Assembly (NCBI GenBank): GCA_024707205.1
Contig: JANQAD010000001.1
Span: forward strand, 1,949,979 to 2,013,978
Origin: Demequina sp.
GTDB lineage: Bacteria; Actinomycetota; Actinomycetes; Actinomycetales; Demequinaceae
DNA length: 64,000 nt
Direction of reading: 5' to 3'
Position 1 is the first letter of the stretch. Each line of letters opens with the position of its first letter. The position numbers were made by a program, and so were the translations under genes. Under the pieces are notes generated by a model. It was not told where the DNA came from. It saw only the letters and a program-made list of their open reading frames with translations, and searched no databases. Shown here piece by piece: positions 7,500 through 16,775 of the stretch.

Positions 7500-9725
7500 A
7501 TGACTGCCACCGATGTCAGCCGTACGTCCCCACCCAACCTAGCCACACCGTCGGGCACCCTGACGGTCGTCAAGCGCGACGGCCGCACGCTCACGTTCGA
7601 TGACGGCCGCATCCGCGAGGCGCTCCACAAGGCCTTCGCGGCGGTCCACGACGACGTCACCGACCAGCACGCCCGCACCATCGCAACACTCACCCAGCAG
7701 ATCGACCGCGAGCTCCAGGAGCGCTTCACAACAGAGGTCAAGATATATGAGATCCAGTCCGTCGTGGAGCACGTCCTGCTCGAGGCCCGCGAGTACGAGG
7801 TGGCCCGCGCGTACATCGACTACCGCGTGCAGCGCGACTTCGCTCGCTCCAAGGCCACGGACCTCAACCACTCCATCAACAAGCTGCTGGACAAGGACGC
7901 GACGCTCGTCAACGAGAACGCCAACAAGGACTCGCAGGTCTTCAACACCCAGCGCGACCTCACCGCCGGGATTGTGGGGAAGTCGATCGGCCTGCGAATG
8001 CTCCCGCCGCACGTGGCGAACGCCCACCAGAAGGGCGACATCCACTACCACGATCTCGATTACCACCCCTATCAGCCCATGACCAACTGCTGCCTCATCG
8101 ACTTCGAGACGATGCTCGCTACGGGCTTCCGCATCGGCAACGCCGCGGTCACGCCCCCAAGAAGCATCCAGACCGCCACGGCCCAGATCTCGCAGATCAT
8201 CGCGAACGTCTCCAGCAGCCAGTACGGCGGCTGCACGGTCAACAGGGCGGATGAACTGCTCGCGCCCTATGCGAGGCTGAACTTCGAGAAGCACCTGGCA
8301 GATGCCGAGATCTGGATTGGCCCGGAGTGGATCGATGACGCCAACAGGAGGCGCGAGTACGCCCAGGCCAAGACCCGCAAGGACATCTACGACGCGATGC
8401 AGTCGCTCGAGTACGAGATCAACACGCTCTTCACGTCCAACGGCCAGACCCCCTTCACGTCGGTTGGCTTCGGCCTCGGCACCGACTGGTTCGAGCGCGA
8501 GATCCAGATCGCGATCCTGAACATCCGCATCCGCGGCCTTGGCGGCGAGGGCCGCACCGCGATCTTCCCCAAGCTCCTGTTCACCCTCAAGCGCGGCCTC
8601 AACCTGGACCCTGGCGACCCCAATTACGACATCAAGCAGCTCGCCGTCGAGTGCGCCACCAAGCGCATGTACCCGGACGTGCTCAGCTACGACCGCATTG
8701 TGGAGATGACGGGCTCGTTCAAGGCGCCCATGGGCTGCCGCAGCTTCCTGCAGGGGTGGGAAGACGAGGACGGCCGCGACACCGTGGAAGGACGCATGAA
8801 CCTCGGCGTCGTGACGCTCAACCTGCCGCGCGTCGCGCTCGAGTCGCGCGGCAGCAAGGAGGTGTTCTGGGCGTTGCTGGAGGAGCGGCTGAGCATCGTC
8901 CACGACGCCCTCATGTTCCGCATCGCGCGCTGCAAGGAGGCCGCGCCCACCAACGCGCCCATCCTGTACCAGTTCGGCGCGTTCGGTAAGCGCTTGGGGC
9001 CGGCCGACGCTGTGGACCAGCTTTTCGCGAACGGTCGCGCCACCGTGTCGCTGGGCTACATAGGGCTCTACGAGGTGGCGGCCGCCTTCTATGGCGGCGC
9101 GTGGGAGGGCAACGCGGAGGCGAAGGAGTTCACGCTCGACGTGCTCCGCGCGATCCGGACCCACGCGCGGGACTGGACGGCAGCGTCGGGCTACCAGGTC
9201 AGCGTGTACTCGACGCCGAGCGAAAGCCTCACCGACCGCTTCTGCCGCATGGACAAGGAGCGGTTCGGCGAGGTCGCGGACATCACGGACAAGGACTACT
9301 ACACGAACTCCTTCCACTACGACGTGCGCAAGAGCCCAACTCCCTTCGAGAAGCTGGACTTCGAGGCGCCCTACGCGGACCTCGCGACGGGCGGGTTCAT
9401 TCACTACTGCGAATACCCGGTGCTGCAGCAGAACCCCAAGGCGCTCGAGGCGGTGTGGGACTACGCCTATGACCGCGTGGGCTACCTGGGTACCAACACG
9501 CCCATCGACCGCTGCTACGAGTGTGGCTTCTCGGGCGACTTCAACCCCACCGAGCGTGGATTCTCGTGCCCGGAGTGCGGGAATGAGGACCCGCGCACGT
9601 GCGACGTCGTGAAGCGCACGTGCGGCTACCTCGGCAACCCCCAGCAGCGGCCCATGGTGCACGGTCGCCACCAGGAGATCGCCTCACGCGTCAAGCACAT
9701 GCCTGGTAGAACCCGAGTTCCGTAG
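7500..9725 (+). CDS. nrdD: Anaerobic ribonucleoside-triphosphate reductase (class III)
   Basis: A 741-residue glycyl-radical enzyme reducing ribonucleotides to deoxyribonucleotides without oxygen. An ATP-cone occupies about residues 20-110 (VVKRDGRTLTFDDGRIREAL). The C-terminal zinc site has CYECG and CPECG pairs, and the radical loop is RTCGYLG with the radical Gly near residue 709, followed by RPMVHGRHQEI. The start ATG 7500 has an excellent GGAGGAGC ribosome-binding site. nrdG follows two bases downstream. Presence of a class III enzyme implies growth without oxygen, which agrees with the nitrate-respiration genes later in the window. Confidence 0.97.
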   Translation: MTATDVSRTSPPNLATPSGTLTVVKRDGRTLTFDDGRIREALHKAFAAVHDDVTDQHARTIATLTQQIDRELQERFTTEVKIYEIQSVVEHVLLEAREYEVARAYIDYRVQRDFARSKATDLNHSINKLLDKDATLVNENANKDSQVFNTQRDLTAGIVGKSIGLRMLPPHVANAHQKGDIHYHDLDYHPYQPMTNCCLIDFETMLATGFRIGNAAVTPPRSIQTATAQISQIIANVSSSQYGGCTVNRADELLAPYARLNFEKHLADAEIWIGPEWIDDANRRREYAQAKTRKDIYDAMQSLEYEINTLFTSNGQTPFTSVGFGLGTDWFEREIQIAILNIRIRGLGGEGRTAIFPKLLFTLKRGLNLDPGDPNYDIKQLAVECATKRMYPDVLSYDRIVEMTGSFKAPMGCRSFLQGWEDEDGRDTVEGRMNLGVVTLNLPRVALESRGSKEVFWALLEERLSIVHDALMFRIARCKEAAPTNAPILYQFGAFGKRLGPADAVDQLFANGRATVSLGYIGLYEVAAAFYGGAWEGNAEAKEFTLDVLRAIRTHARDWTAASGYQVSVYSTPSESLTDRFCRMDKERFGEVADITDKDYYTNSFHYDVRKSPTPFEKLDFEAPYADLATGGFIHYCEYPVLQQNPKALEAVWDYAYDRVGYLGTNTPIDRCYECGFSGDFNPTERGFSCPECGNEDPRTCDVVKRTCGYLGNPQQRPMVHGRHQEIASRVKHMPGRTRVP

Positions 9726-9727
9726 CC

Positions 9728-10285
9728 ATGCCCCTTGCACCAGACCCGACGCTGTGGCGAAGCGAGCGCGTGAGCCAAAGCTTCGTCGCGGACTACAAGC
9801 CGTTCACGTTCGTGGATGGCGAGGGGGTGCGCTGCGCCCTGTACGTGAGCGGTTGCCTGTTCAAGTGCGAGGGCTGCTTCAACGAGGCCGCGTGGAGCTT
9901 CCGCTACGGGCGACCCTACGACGGCGAGCTCGAGGCGCGGATCCTCGGCGACCTCGCGCACCCGGCCGTCCAGGGGCTGTCGCTCCTGGGCGGCGAGCCG
10001 TTCCTCAACACCGGCGTGTGCCTTTCGTTGGTGGCGGCGGTGCGTGAGGAGTTCGGCGGGTCCAAGGACGTGTGGGCGTGGTCGGGCTACACGTTCGAGC
10101 AGCTCTGCGCCGAGGGAGGGGACAAGCTGGAGCTGCTCCGCGCGTGCGACGTGCTCGTGGACGGGCCGTATCTGGCGGGGGAGCGAGACCTGACGCTGCA
10201 GTTCCGCGGCAGCCGCAACCAGCGAGTGCTGGACGTGCGGGCGTCACTGGAGGCAGCGTCGGCCCGTGCAGTGTGCGCGATGTGA
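9728..10285 (+). CDS. nrdG: Anaerobic ribonucleotide reductase activating protein (radical SAM)
   Basis: A 185-residue radical-SAM activase that generates the glycyl radical on NrdD. The [4Fe-4S] ligands are Cys43, Cys47 and Cys50 in SGCLFKCEGC, preceded by FTFVDGEGVRCALYVSG as in the family, and the SAM-contacting GGE motif is SLLGGEPFLN. It begins two bases after the nrdD stop and shares its NrdR-controlled promoter. Length is slightly above the usual 155-180 because of an N-terminal extension. Confidence 0.95.
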   Translation: MPLAPDPTLWRSERVSQSFVADYKPFTFVDGEGVRCALYVSGCLFKCEGCFNEAAWSFRYGRPYDGELEARILGDLAHPAVQGLSLLGGEPFLNTGVCLSLVAAVREEFGGSKDVWAWSGYTFEQLCAEGGDKLELLRACDVLVDGPYLAGERDLTLQFRGSRNQRVLDVRASLEAASARAVCAM

Positions 10286-10337
10286 CATTGGCAACGGGGG
10301 CATGCCCATGCGCGCCGGCCGCCCGTAGGATTCATCC

Positions 10338-11087
10338 GTGCGAATCGCTTTCGTGGGGGACAGCTTCATCGAGGGCGTCGGCGATGAGCAGGCCGACGGC
10401 TCCGTTCGTGGCTGGGCGGATCGCGTGGCCGAGGGACTCGCGGTCAACGGCCTGGAGCACGTCTTCTACGCGAACTTCGCGGTCCGCGGGCGCCTCCTGG
10501 AACCCATCGCCACCGAGCAGGTGGATGCGGCGCTCGCACTGGAGCCCAAGCCCGATCTGCTGGTGATCAACGGCGGCGGCAACGACATGATGCGCCGCGG
10601 GTATTCGACGCAGCGCTGCACCGAGTTGTTGGCGCGAGTCGTGGAGCGCACCGCCGAGGCGGGTGTGGACCTCCTGATCCTCAGCGGGCCCAACCCGAGC
10701 GACCGGCTCCCCATGGGCGCCACCTTCAACGGCCGCGGGCGTGAACTCACCGACGCTATACCAGGACTGATAGCCGGGATTGCGGGTGCCAGCTTCATCA
10801 GCTGTTTCGACGATGAGGAGCTGCGTGACGCGCGCTATTGGTCGGAGGATCGGCTACATCTGAACTCGCTTGGCCACGAGCGCGTTGCCGCGATAGTGCT
10901 CACTGCGCTCGGTGTCGCGACGCCGACCCCGCCACCGGGAAGCCCCGCGCCCCCACGCACCAGGCGCGGCGACGCGGCGTATGGCGTGCGGTACGCGGCA
11001 CCGTGGGTGGGTCGGCGCATCCTCGGAAGGTCCTCGGGCGACGGCCGCAGCCCCAAGCACCCCAGTTGGACCGCCGTGCAGGTGTAG
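10338..11087 (+). CDS. SGNH/GDSL-family hydrolase (first of a tandem pair)
   Basis: A 249-residue SGNH hydrolase. Block I is FVGDSFIEGVG (Ser nucleophile), block III is INGGGNDMM and block V is DRLHLNSLGH with the catalytic Asp and His. No signal peptide, so it is cytoplasmic. Family members de-esterify lipids, acetylated sugars or acyl-thioesters; substrate unknown. GTG 10338 places the GDS block at residue 8. A basic, Pro-rich C-terminus (about residues 200-249) is shared with the next gene, showing the two are duplicates. Confidence 0.85.
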   Translation: MRIAFVGDSFIEGVGDEQADGSVRGWADRVAEGLAVNGLEHVFYANFAVRGRLLEPIATEQVDAALALEPKPDLLVINGGGNDMMRRGYSTQRCTELLARVVERTAEAGVDLLILSGPNPSDRLPMGATFNGRGRELTDAIPGLIAGIAGASFISCFDDEELRDARYWSEDRLHLNSLGHERVAAIVLTALGVATPTPPPGSPAPPRTRRGDAAYGVRYAAPWVGRRILGRSSGDGRSPKHPSWTAVQV

Positions 11088-11127
11088 TACAACGCAGGTA
11101 GGCGCCCCATCGGCATACGATCGATGG

Positions 11128-11874
11128 GTGCGAATTGCGGCCGTCGGTGACAGCTTCATGGAGGGCGTCGGCGACGAGGACGAGCACGGCGAGCCGCGCG
11201 GCTGGGCGGACCGGGTGGCACACGCGCTCGCCCAGCGCCTCGACGAGCCGGTCTACTACGCGAACTTTGCGATCCGCGGGCGCATCCTCAAACCCATCGC
11301 CACCACCCAGCTGGACGCCGCCCTCGCGCTCGACCCCCAACCCGACCTGATCCTGTTCAACGGCGGCGGCAACGACATGCTCCGCCCAACCTTCAGCGTG
11401 AAGAAGATGATGCGGCTCACGCAGCGGGCCGTGGACGCGTGCCGCGAGGCGGGGGTCCCGCTGGTGTTCGTCACGGGAGCGCACCCCACGCCGCGGCTGC
11501 CCCTGGCGCGGCTCATGGACGGGCGCGGGGACGCGTACATGGAGGCGGCGCTCGGGCTCGTGGCGAGAACGGGCAATCGGCTCATCAGCAATTGGGAAGA
11601 CGAGGACATCCGCGACTTCCGCTATTGGGCCGACGACCGCCTGCACTTGGGGCCCCTCGGTCACGCGCGCGTGGCGGCCGCGGTGCTGACGGCGCTCGGT
11701 TACCCCACCGACCCGCCGCCGGAGGGCGACCCGGCGCCTGGAGCGACCCTCCGGTCCGAGGCGCGGTACGTTCGCGTCCACATGCTCCCGTACGTTGGGC
11801 GCCGCCTCGCTTCGCGCTCCACGGGCCGCGGCCGCGAGCCCAAGTACGCGACCTGGCACCGGATGGGAGCATAG
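11128..11874 (+). CDS. SGNH/GDSL-family hydrolase (second of a tandem pair)
   Basis: A 248-residue paralogue of the upstream gene with AVGDSFMEGVG, FNGGGNDML and DRLHLGPLGH in the same positions, plus the same basic C-terminal tail (YVGRRLASRSTGRGREPKYATW). GTG 11128 chosen by alignment with the first copy. It may form an operon with the amidohydrolase gene that starts four bases after its stop. Substrate unknown. Confidence 0.85.
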   Translation: MRIAAVGDSFMEGVGDEDEHGEPRGWADRVAHALAQRLDEPVYYANFAIRGRILKPIATTQLDAALALDPQPDLILFNGGGNDMLRPTFSVKKMMRLTQRAVDACREAGVPLVFVTGAHPTPRLPLARLMDGRGDAYMEAALGLVARTGNRLISNWEDEDIRDFRYWADDRLHLGPLGHARVAAAVLTALGYPTDPPPEGDPAPGATLRSEARYVRVHMLPYVGRRLASRSTGRGREPKYATWHRMGA

Positions 11875-11878
11875 GCGC

Positions 11879-13525
11879 GTGCACGCAGACCTCGCCTTCG
11901 TCGGTGGTTCCGTCTTTCTGCCCGACGCTGCTTCCAGACCCGCTTCCGCCGTCGCCGTCGCCGGTGGCCGGGTGGTCGCGGTTGGTGGAGATGAGGTTCG
12001 TGACCTCATCGGGCCTGGTACCGACGTTGTAGAGCTACACGGTGGGCTGCTGATCCCCGGCTTCCAGGACGCGCACGTCCACCCGTACCAAGGCGGGATG
12101 AGCCTGCTCAGTTGCAACCTGCGAGGCGCCGCCACCGGACCGGAGGCCGTGGCCATCGTCGCCGAGTACGCGGCCGCGCGCCCGCATGAGTCATGGATCA
12201 CGGGCGGGGGCTGGTACATGTCGATGTTCCCCGGCGGCACGCCGGAGGCGTCCCTCCTGGACGCCGCCGTGTCCGATCGCCCGGTGTTCCTCATCAACCG
12301 CGACGCGCACGGCGCGTGGGTCAACTCGCGCGCCCTTGAACTAGCGGGCATCACCCGCGCGACGCCGGATCCGCGAGACGGGCGCATCGAGCGCGACGCC
12401 GCCGGCAACGCCACCGGCACCCTCCACGAAGGCGCGATGGCCCTGGTAGGCGCCCTCATTCCCCAGACCACCGTGGACGAGCGGGCCAGAGCGCTCCTCG
12501 CGGCGCAGCAGCACCTGCACGGATTTGGCATCACCGCGTGGCAGGACGCGATCGTGGGCGACTATGCGGACATGCGGGACCCCGGCCCCGCCTATCACTC
12601 TCTCGGTACACAGGGGTCGTTAACTGCCCGTGTGGTGGGGGCCCTGTGGTGGGACCGGGACCGCGGACTCGAGCAGATCGGCGAGCTCGAGGAGCGGCGC
12701 GCGACCCTCGCGGCCGGGCGATTCGCCCCAACGAGCGTCAAGATCATGCAGGATGGCGTCGCCGAGAACTTCACGGCCGCCATGCTCTCCCCGTATGAGG
12801 ATGGGCACGGCCATTCCACGAGCAACGACGGCATCTCCTTCGTGGAGCCGGACCTCCTGAACCGCGCCGTCGCCGAGCTGGACGCCCGCGGCTTCCAAGT
12901 GCACTTCCACGCGATCGGGGACCGTGCAACGCGCGAGTGCCTCGACGCCGTCGGGCACGCTCTGGAGCGCAATGGGCGCCGCGATACCCGCCATCACATC
13001 GCCCACATCCAGGTGGTGCATCCCGAGGACATCCCGCGCTTCGCCGCCCTTGATGTCACCGCCAACATGCAGGCCCTGTGGGCCACGTACGAGCCGCAGA
13101 TGACCGAGCTCACGCTGCCGTTCCTTGGGGAGGTGCGGGGGGCGTGGCAGTACCCGTTCGGCGAGCTCGCTCGATCCGGCGCACGTCTCGCTGCCGGGAG
13201 CGACTGGCCGGTCTCAAGCCCGGACCCGCTCGCCGCGATCCACACCGCCGTGAACCGATGGGCCCCGGACGAGGGGGAGCAGGAGCCGTTCCTCCCGGGA
13301 CAGGCGCTGACGCTGCGCCGCGCGCTCACCGCGTACACGGCTGGGTCCGCCCATGTGAACCACCTGGACGCGGAGACGGGAACCATCGAGGTGGGCAAGC
13401 TCGCGGACCTCGCGGTGCTGGATCGAGATCCCTTTGCCGGACCGCAACAGGCCATTGGCGAGACGCGCGTACTGCAGACCTTCGTCGAGGGTGAGCGCGT
13501 GTTCGCCGCGGGGGATGCCTCGTGA
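11879..13525 (+). CDS. YtcJ-like amidohydrolase
   Basis: A 548-residue metal-dependent hydrolase of the amidohydrolase superfamily, YtcJ/NfdA-like group. Metal-site motifs are visible: GFQDAHVHPYQGG, the Lys of TSVKIMQDGV, HFHAIGDRA, HIAHIQVVHP and AAGSDWPVSSPDP, with a C-terminal composite beta domain (VGKLADLAVLDRDPF). Relatives hydrolyse N-substituted formamides and related amides; the substrate here is not predictable. GTG 11879 is chosen because the beta-strand start LAFVGGSVF follows at once. The stop overlaps the esterase start, implying coupled translation. Confidence 0.88.
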   Translation: MHADLAFVGGSVFLPDAASRPASAVAVAGGRVVAVGGDEVRDLIGPGTDVVELHGGLLIPGFQDAHVHPYQGGMSLLSCNLRGAATGPEAVAIVAEYAAARPHESWITGGGWYMSMFPGGTPEASLLDAAVSDRPVFLINRDAHGAWVNSRALELAGITRATPDPRDGRIERDAAGNATGTLHEGAMALVGALIPQTTVDERARALLAAQQHLHGFGITAWQDAIVGDYADMRDPGPAYHSLGTQGSLTARVVGALWWDRDRGLEQIGELEERRATLAAGRFAPTSVKIMQDGVAENFTAAMLSPYEDGHGHSTSNDGISFVEPDLLNRAVAELDARGFQVHFHAIGDRATRECLDAVGHALERNGRRDTRHHIAHIQVVHPEDIPRFAALDVTANMQALWATYEPQMTELTLPFLGEVRGAWQYPFGELARSGARLAAGSDWPVSSPDPLAAIHTAVNRWAPDEGEQEPFLPGQALTLRRALTAYTAGSAHVNHLDAETGTIEVGKLADLAVLDRDPFAGPQQAIGETRVLQTFVEGERVFAAGDAS

Positions 13526-14139
13526 CCCTCCACGCTGTCGGTTCATACGGGTCGCTTCCCGGCCCCACAGCGGTGTTCTTGCACGGCTGGGGCTCCGACG
13601 AGAACGACCTTGCGGGCCTCGCGCGGTACCTTCCGCGTGGCCTCGCATGGGCCTCCGTGCGCGCCCCGCTGCGGCACCCAAGCTTCGGTTATGCCTGGTA
13701 TCAGCTGGATACAGAGGACTCATTCGGGAACCTCGACCGCATCGGCGCTGCCACGGAGTCCCTCTGGGAGTTCCTCGACGACGCGATCCCCGCGCCCACG
13801 CCGCTGATCCCCATCGGTTTCTCCCAGGGAGGGCTCATGGCCTCGCAGCTGCTGCGCACTCGCCCAGAGCGCGTGCATGCCGCGGCGATCCTGAGCGGCT
13901 ACGTCGCCCCCGGCGCGCTTCCGGCCGACGCCGCGCTTGCTGTCGCACAACGTCCCGTGTTCTGGGGTCGGGGCGACGCCGACCCGGTGATTCCGGACGC
14001 CGCCATCGCCGTGACGGAGGCGTTCCTGCCTGAGCACGCGGATCTTGAAGTGCACATCTACCCGGGGCTGCCGCACTCGGTGAGCGAGCGGGAGTTGGCG
14101 GATCTGACCCATTTCCTCGAGCGTGCGCTGGCGCGCTGA
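13522..14139 (+). CDS. Phospholipase/carboxylesterase family alpha/beta hydrolase
   Basis: A 205-residue alpha/beta hydrolase. The oxyanion strand FLHGWGSDENDL, the nucleophile elbow GFSQGG (Ser near residue 102), the acid in WGRGDADPVIP and the His in GLPHSVSE form a complete triad. It matches the YpfH/carboxylesterase-2 group acting on short acyl esters. Its GTG start overlaps the amidohydrolase stop by four bases, so the pair may act on the same compound (ester and amide cleavage). Cytoplasmic; no signal peptide. Confidence 0.88.
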   Translation: MTLHAVGSYGSLPGPTAVFLHGWGSDENDLAGLARYLPRGLAWASVRAPLRHPSFGYAWYQLDTEDSFGNLDRIGAATESLWEFLDDAIPAPTPLIPIGFSQGGLMASQLLRTRPERVHAAAILSGYVAPGALPADAALAVAQRPVFWGRGDADPVIPDAAIAVTEAFLPEHADLEVHIYPGLPHSVSERELADLTHFLERALAR

Positions 14140-14187
14140 GGACCGCCGCCTCCCGTGAGGCGAACCCGCTGCCGCTACCGTTTCCCT

Positions 14188-14817
14188 ATGACAGAGCCCG
14201 CCGAGTCGCGGTTTGACCGACGCAAGGCCGCGACACGCGCCCGGATCGCGGCTGCGGGCGAGGAGCTGCTGGCCACGCGCGGATACGACAACACGTCGAT
14301 GGAGGACATCGCGGAGCTCGCGGACGTGGCGATTCGCACGATCTACCTGCACTTTCCCTCGAAGGCAGCGATCATGCTGGCGCAGTTCGACGGCTGGCTC
14401 GAGGCTTTCGTCGATGCGCTCAACGCGCGGCCCATCGAGGAGGCGCTGGCGGCGAGCGTGAGGCACGCACTCGCCGAGCTCGACGCGCAAGGTTGGCCGG
14501 ATCGCTCGTTCGGGTCCATGGCGGACCTGCACCCGATGGCAGAGATGCTCGCCTCTGGCAACGCCGAGGTCGCGGGACACGTCATGCACCAGTGGGTGCT
14601 CGCCCAGGACCGGATCGCGGCTTCAGCGGCCCAGAGGTCCGGGGCAAAGCCCGGCGACCTGGCGCCGCGTGCGCGCGCCGGCACCGTGTTCTCTATCTGG
14701 ATCTCCACCATCCTCATGGTCCGCGACCGCTTCGAGAGCGGCGACTTGGAGCCAACGCGAACGGGCAATCAGCTGGGCGCGGACCTCATCGATCTCGCCG
14801 TGCCGCCCACACTCTGA
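14188..14817 (+). CDS. TetR-family transcriptional regulator
   Basis: A 209-residue regulator. The helix-turn-helix is at about residues 14-60: RARIAAAGEELLATRGYDNT then SMEDIAELADVAIRTIYLHF. The C-terminal ligand domain is unassigned. ATG 14188 gives the usual short basic N-terminus. It follows the amidohydrolase/esterase genes on the same strand after about 50 bases and could regulate them, but no operator was identified. Confidence 0.88.
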   Translation: MTEPAESRFDRRKAATRARIAAAGEELLATRGYDNTSMEDIAELADVAIRTIYLHFPSKAAIMLAQFDGWLEAFVDALNARPIEEALAASVRHALAELDAQGWPDRSFGSMADLHPMAEMLASGNAEVAGHVMHQWVLAQDRIAASAAQRSGAKPGDLAPRARAGTVFSIWISTILMVRDRFESGDLEPTRTGNQLGADLIDLAVPPTL

Positions 14818-14850
14818 CCGAGTACAGCAGCCGGGCGCGAGGAGCTGGGG

Positions 14851-15402
14851 CTAAGCGCACTGGAGCTGACCCTGCTGCGTCTCGCCCACCTCTGCATACG
14901 CCACGGATCCGGAACTGGCGACATACCCGGAGGGGAGCACGATGGTCACCGAGCAAGACCACACGACGCCGCCGACGTAGGCCGACGCGTAGAACCCGGT
15001 GATCATGTCGTCGAGCGAGTAGACCTGGCTCCCAAGGACGTAGGTACTGGTCCTCACCCCGCCGCTGTTGGTGACTGTCGGCGTCGAGAGGGCGCTGCCG
15101 GTGACCTGGTAGGCGTGGTTGTACACACCGCCCTTGGTCTCGATGATCACGAGGGTGCCGGCCGGGAGCCCGGCCGCTCCGAGCGCGAAGTTCCACCTGA
15201 TCCTGAATTCGTACGCGACGCCCTTCTGCGTGCGCGAGTAGCACGTGCCGGCCACGGAGAAGGGGCCCGCGGCGATCGGTCCGGAGGCCGCGGCCGCCGG
15301 CAACGAGGTGGCGAGTGCTATCGCGGGCAGCGCCCACGCAGCGGACCGCACAATCGTGCGGCGGCTTGGTTCCGGCGTGGCGAGTTCCATGTCGAGTGCC
15401 AT
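14851..15402 (-). CDS. Secreted protein of unknown function with Tat-like signal peptide
   Basis: A 183-residue protein. The N-terminus carries SRRTIVRSAAWALPAIALA and an Ala-rich cleavage region (SLPAAAASG), a twin-arginine-type export signal. The mature part is Ser/Thr/Gly/Val/Tyr-rich with two or three Cys and looks all-beta, similar to small actinobacterial surface proteins. ATG 15402 has a GAGGGAGC ribosome-binding site. The upstream 110 bp (15403-15516) is unusually AT-rich for the window and probably holds its promoter, with repeated TTGCAT-like hexamers. No family was recognised. Confidence 0.7.
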   Translation of the reverse strand: MALDMELATPEPSRRTIVRSAAWALPAIALATSLPAAAASGPIAAGPFSVAGTCYSRTQKGVAYEFRIRWNFALGAAGLPAGTLVIIETKGGVYNHAYQVTGSALSTPTVTNSGGVRTSTYVLGSQVYSLDDMITGFYASAYVGGVVWSCSVTIVLPSGYVASSGSVAYAEVGETQQGQLQCA

Positions 15403-15516
15403 GTGCGTGCTCCCTCAGCATCAGTGACGACGGATGCAAGCATAGCAATAATGCAATGATGGCAATAAACAACGAAGCGCGTCGATCCCAGCCCCGTGCC
15501 GGGGTGCGAGTGGGCC

Positions 15517-16422
15517 CTACTCGTCGCCGCCCAAGGTGAGCTGCACCGTGGCCCACACATCGAGCGGAAGGTGGGCCACAGCGTCGGCCATGGCGCGCCG
15601 CACCTGGTCCTCGAAGCCGATGGTGACATCCGGGGAGACGACCACGTAGCGCACGTCGAGGTAGACCTTGAGGCCCAGCTTGGTGGCGCGAACCTGCGGC
15701 TGGGGCAGGTCGAGCGACGCCGTGACGGTGGCGACCGCGTCCTCGAGTGCCGCCATGGTTGAGCGGTCGGGAAGGCCCTCGAGCAGTTCGTTGACGCCGT
15801 GACGCACCAGCTTGACCGGTACCGGAACAACGAGTGCGCACGCGAGGAGCACGAGTGCCGAGTCGACGTAATCGGTGAAGGGGGCCCCGCGAGATACGGC
15901 GATCGCGCCAAGTGCGGCGCCGACCGCGGCCACGAGGGCGCGCACGCCGCCGGCTCGCCACTGGTGCGCCTCGGATGAGATGAGGTCACTTCCCGGCTTG
16001 ATGCGTCGCAGCCACGCCGCAAAGCCCACGCCCACCAGGCCTGCCACGCCAGCCATCACGGCGACAACACCAGCGTTGACCGGATGCCCGCCGTCGAGAA
16101 TGTCCGCAACCGCGGTCACCGCCGCGTACACGAGGGTGGCGCCCAGCGCGACGCCTTGGATCGCGACCACGAGCGGCGTCAGCGAGTCCAGCCCAAAGGG
16201 ATAGCGCCGGGTGGGGCCGCGCTCGGCCGCGCGCGAGGCCGCGAGCGCCATCCACGTGGACAGCAGGCCAATCGTGCCGAAGGCCGCCTCGAGGATCAGC
16301 AGCTGGCTGGATACGACCAGACCCACCGCAGCGGTGACGGCGGTCAGCGCGATGGACACCCACATCGACCCACGCAGGCCGCGCTCCTCGCCCTTGGCGA
16401 TGAGCTCCAGTTGGGTGGGCAT
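15517..16422 (-). CDS. Cation diffusion facilitator-like transporter with atypical metal site
   Basis: A 301-residue membrane protein with six hydrophobic helices and a C-terminal cytoplasmic domain rich in beta strands (KVYLDVRYVVVSPDVTIGFE), the layout of the CDF family that exports divalent metals. The loop RRYPFGLDSLTPLVVAIQG matches the family's HPFGHGR region. However, the helix II metal motif reads EAAFGTIG instead of HxxxD-like, and the helix V site EAHQWRAGG lacks the usual Asp. Transport of another ion, or loss of transport, is possible. ATG 16422. Confidence 0.8.
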   Translation of the reverse strand: MPTQLELIAKGEERGLRGSMWVSIALTAVTAAVGLVVSSQLLILEAAFGTIGLLSTWMALAASRAAERGPTRRYPFGLDSLTPLVVAIQGVALGATLVYAAVTAVADILDGGHPVNAGVVAVMAGVAGLVGVGFAAWLRRIKPGSDLISSEAHQWRAGGVRALVAAVGAALGAIAVSRGAPFTDYVDSALVLLACALVVPVPVKLVRHGVNELLEGLPDRSTMAALEDAVATVTASLDLPQPQVRATKLGLKVYLDVRYVVVSPDVTIGFEDQVRRAMADAVAHLPLDVWATVQLTLGGDE

Positions 16423-16469
16423 AGTTCCATCTTGGCCGATGCGGCCTCCGCGCGCCGGGACCTGAACGG

Positions 16470-16766
16470 CTAGCGCTGCTCGGGGAAGTTCACGTCTGCG
16501 CCCGGCACCTCGTTGCGCTCCAGGTAGCGGCGGATGAACGGGCACAGGGGAGTGATCGTCAGCTGTCGCGACACGGCGTCGGCGATGGCGCCTTTGGCGA
16601 GTTCGAGGCCAAGGCCCCGCCCCGAGAAGGCGGGGAGCGTCTCGGTGTGGGTGAAGGCGATTCCGCCGTCTCCGGCGATGAAGTCGGTGAAGCCCGCGAG
16701 CTCTCCATCCACCTGAATCTCGTAGCGGTTGCGCTCGTCGTTGCGGATGATCGTGGTCTCGGCCAT
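16470..16766 (-). CDS. GNAT-family N-acetyltransferase (YjdJ-like, small)
   Basis: A 98-residue protein of the compact GNAT group. The acetyl-CoA loop appears in LPAFSGRGLGLELAKGAI, preceded by strand IAFTHTETL and followed by LTITPLCPFIRRYLERN with the conserved Cys-Pro. These proteins acetylate small amines or are poorly characterised. It lies alone between the CDF-like gene and the dinucleotide-binding oxidoreductase, all on the minus strand. Confidence 0.85.
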   Translation of the reverse strand: MAETTIIRNDERNRYEIQVDGELAGFTDFIAGDGGIAFTHTETLPAFSGRGLGLELAKGAIADAVSRQLTITPLCPFIRRYLERNEVPGADVNFPEQR

Positions 16767-16775
16767 GCCTAGACG

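Noticed and set aside
7539-9671. 710-codon open frame antisense to nrdD
   Set aside because: Pure shadow of the nrdD reading frame; composition is Val/Arg/Ala/Leu-rich without motifs, and the sense strand is an unambiguous enzyme.
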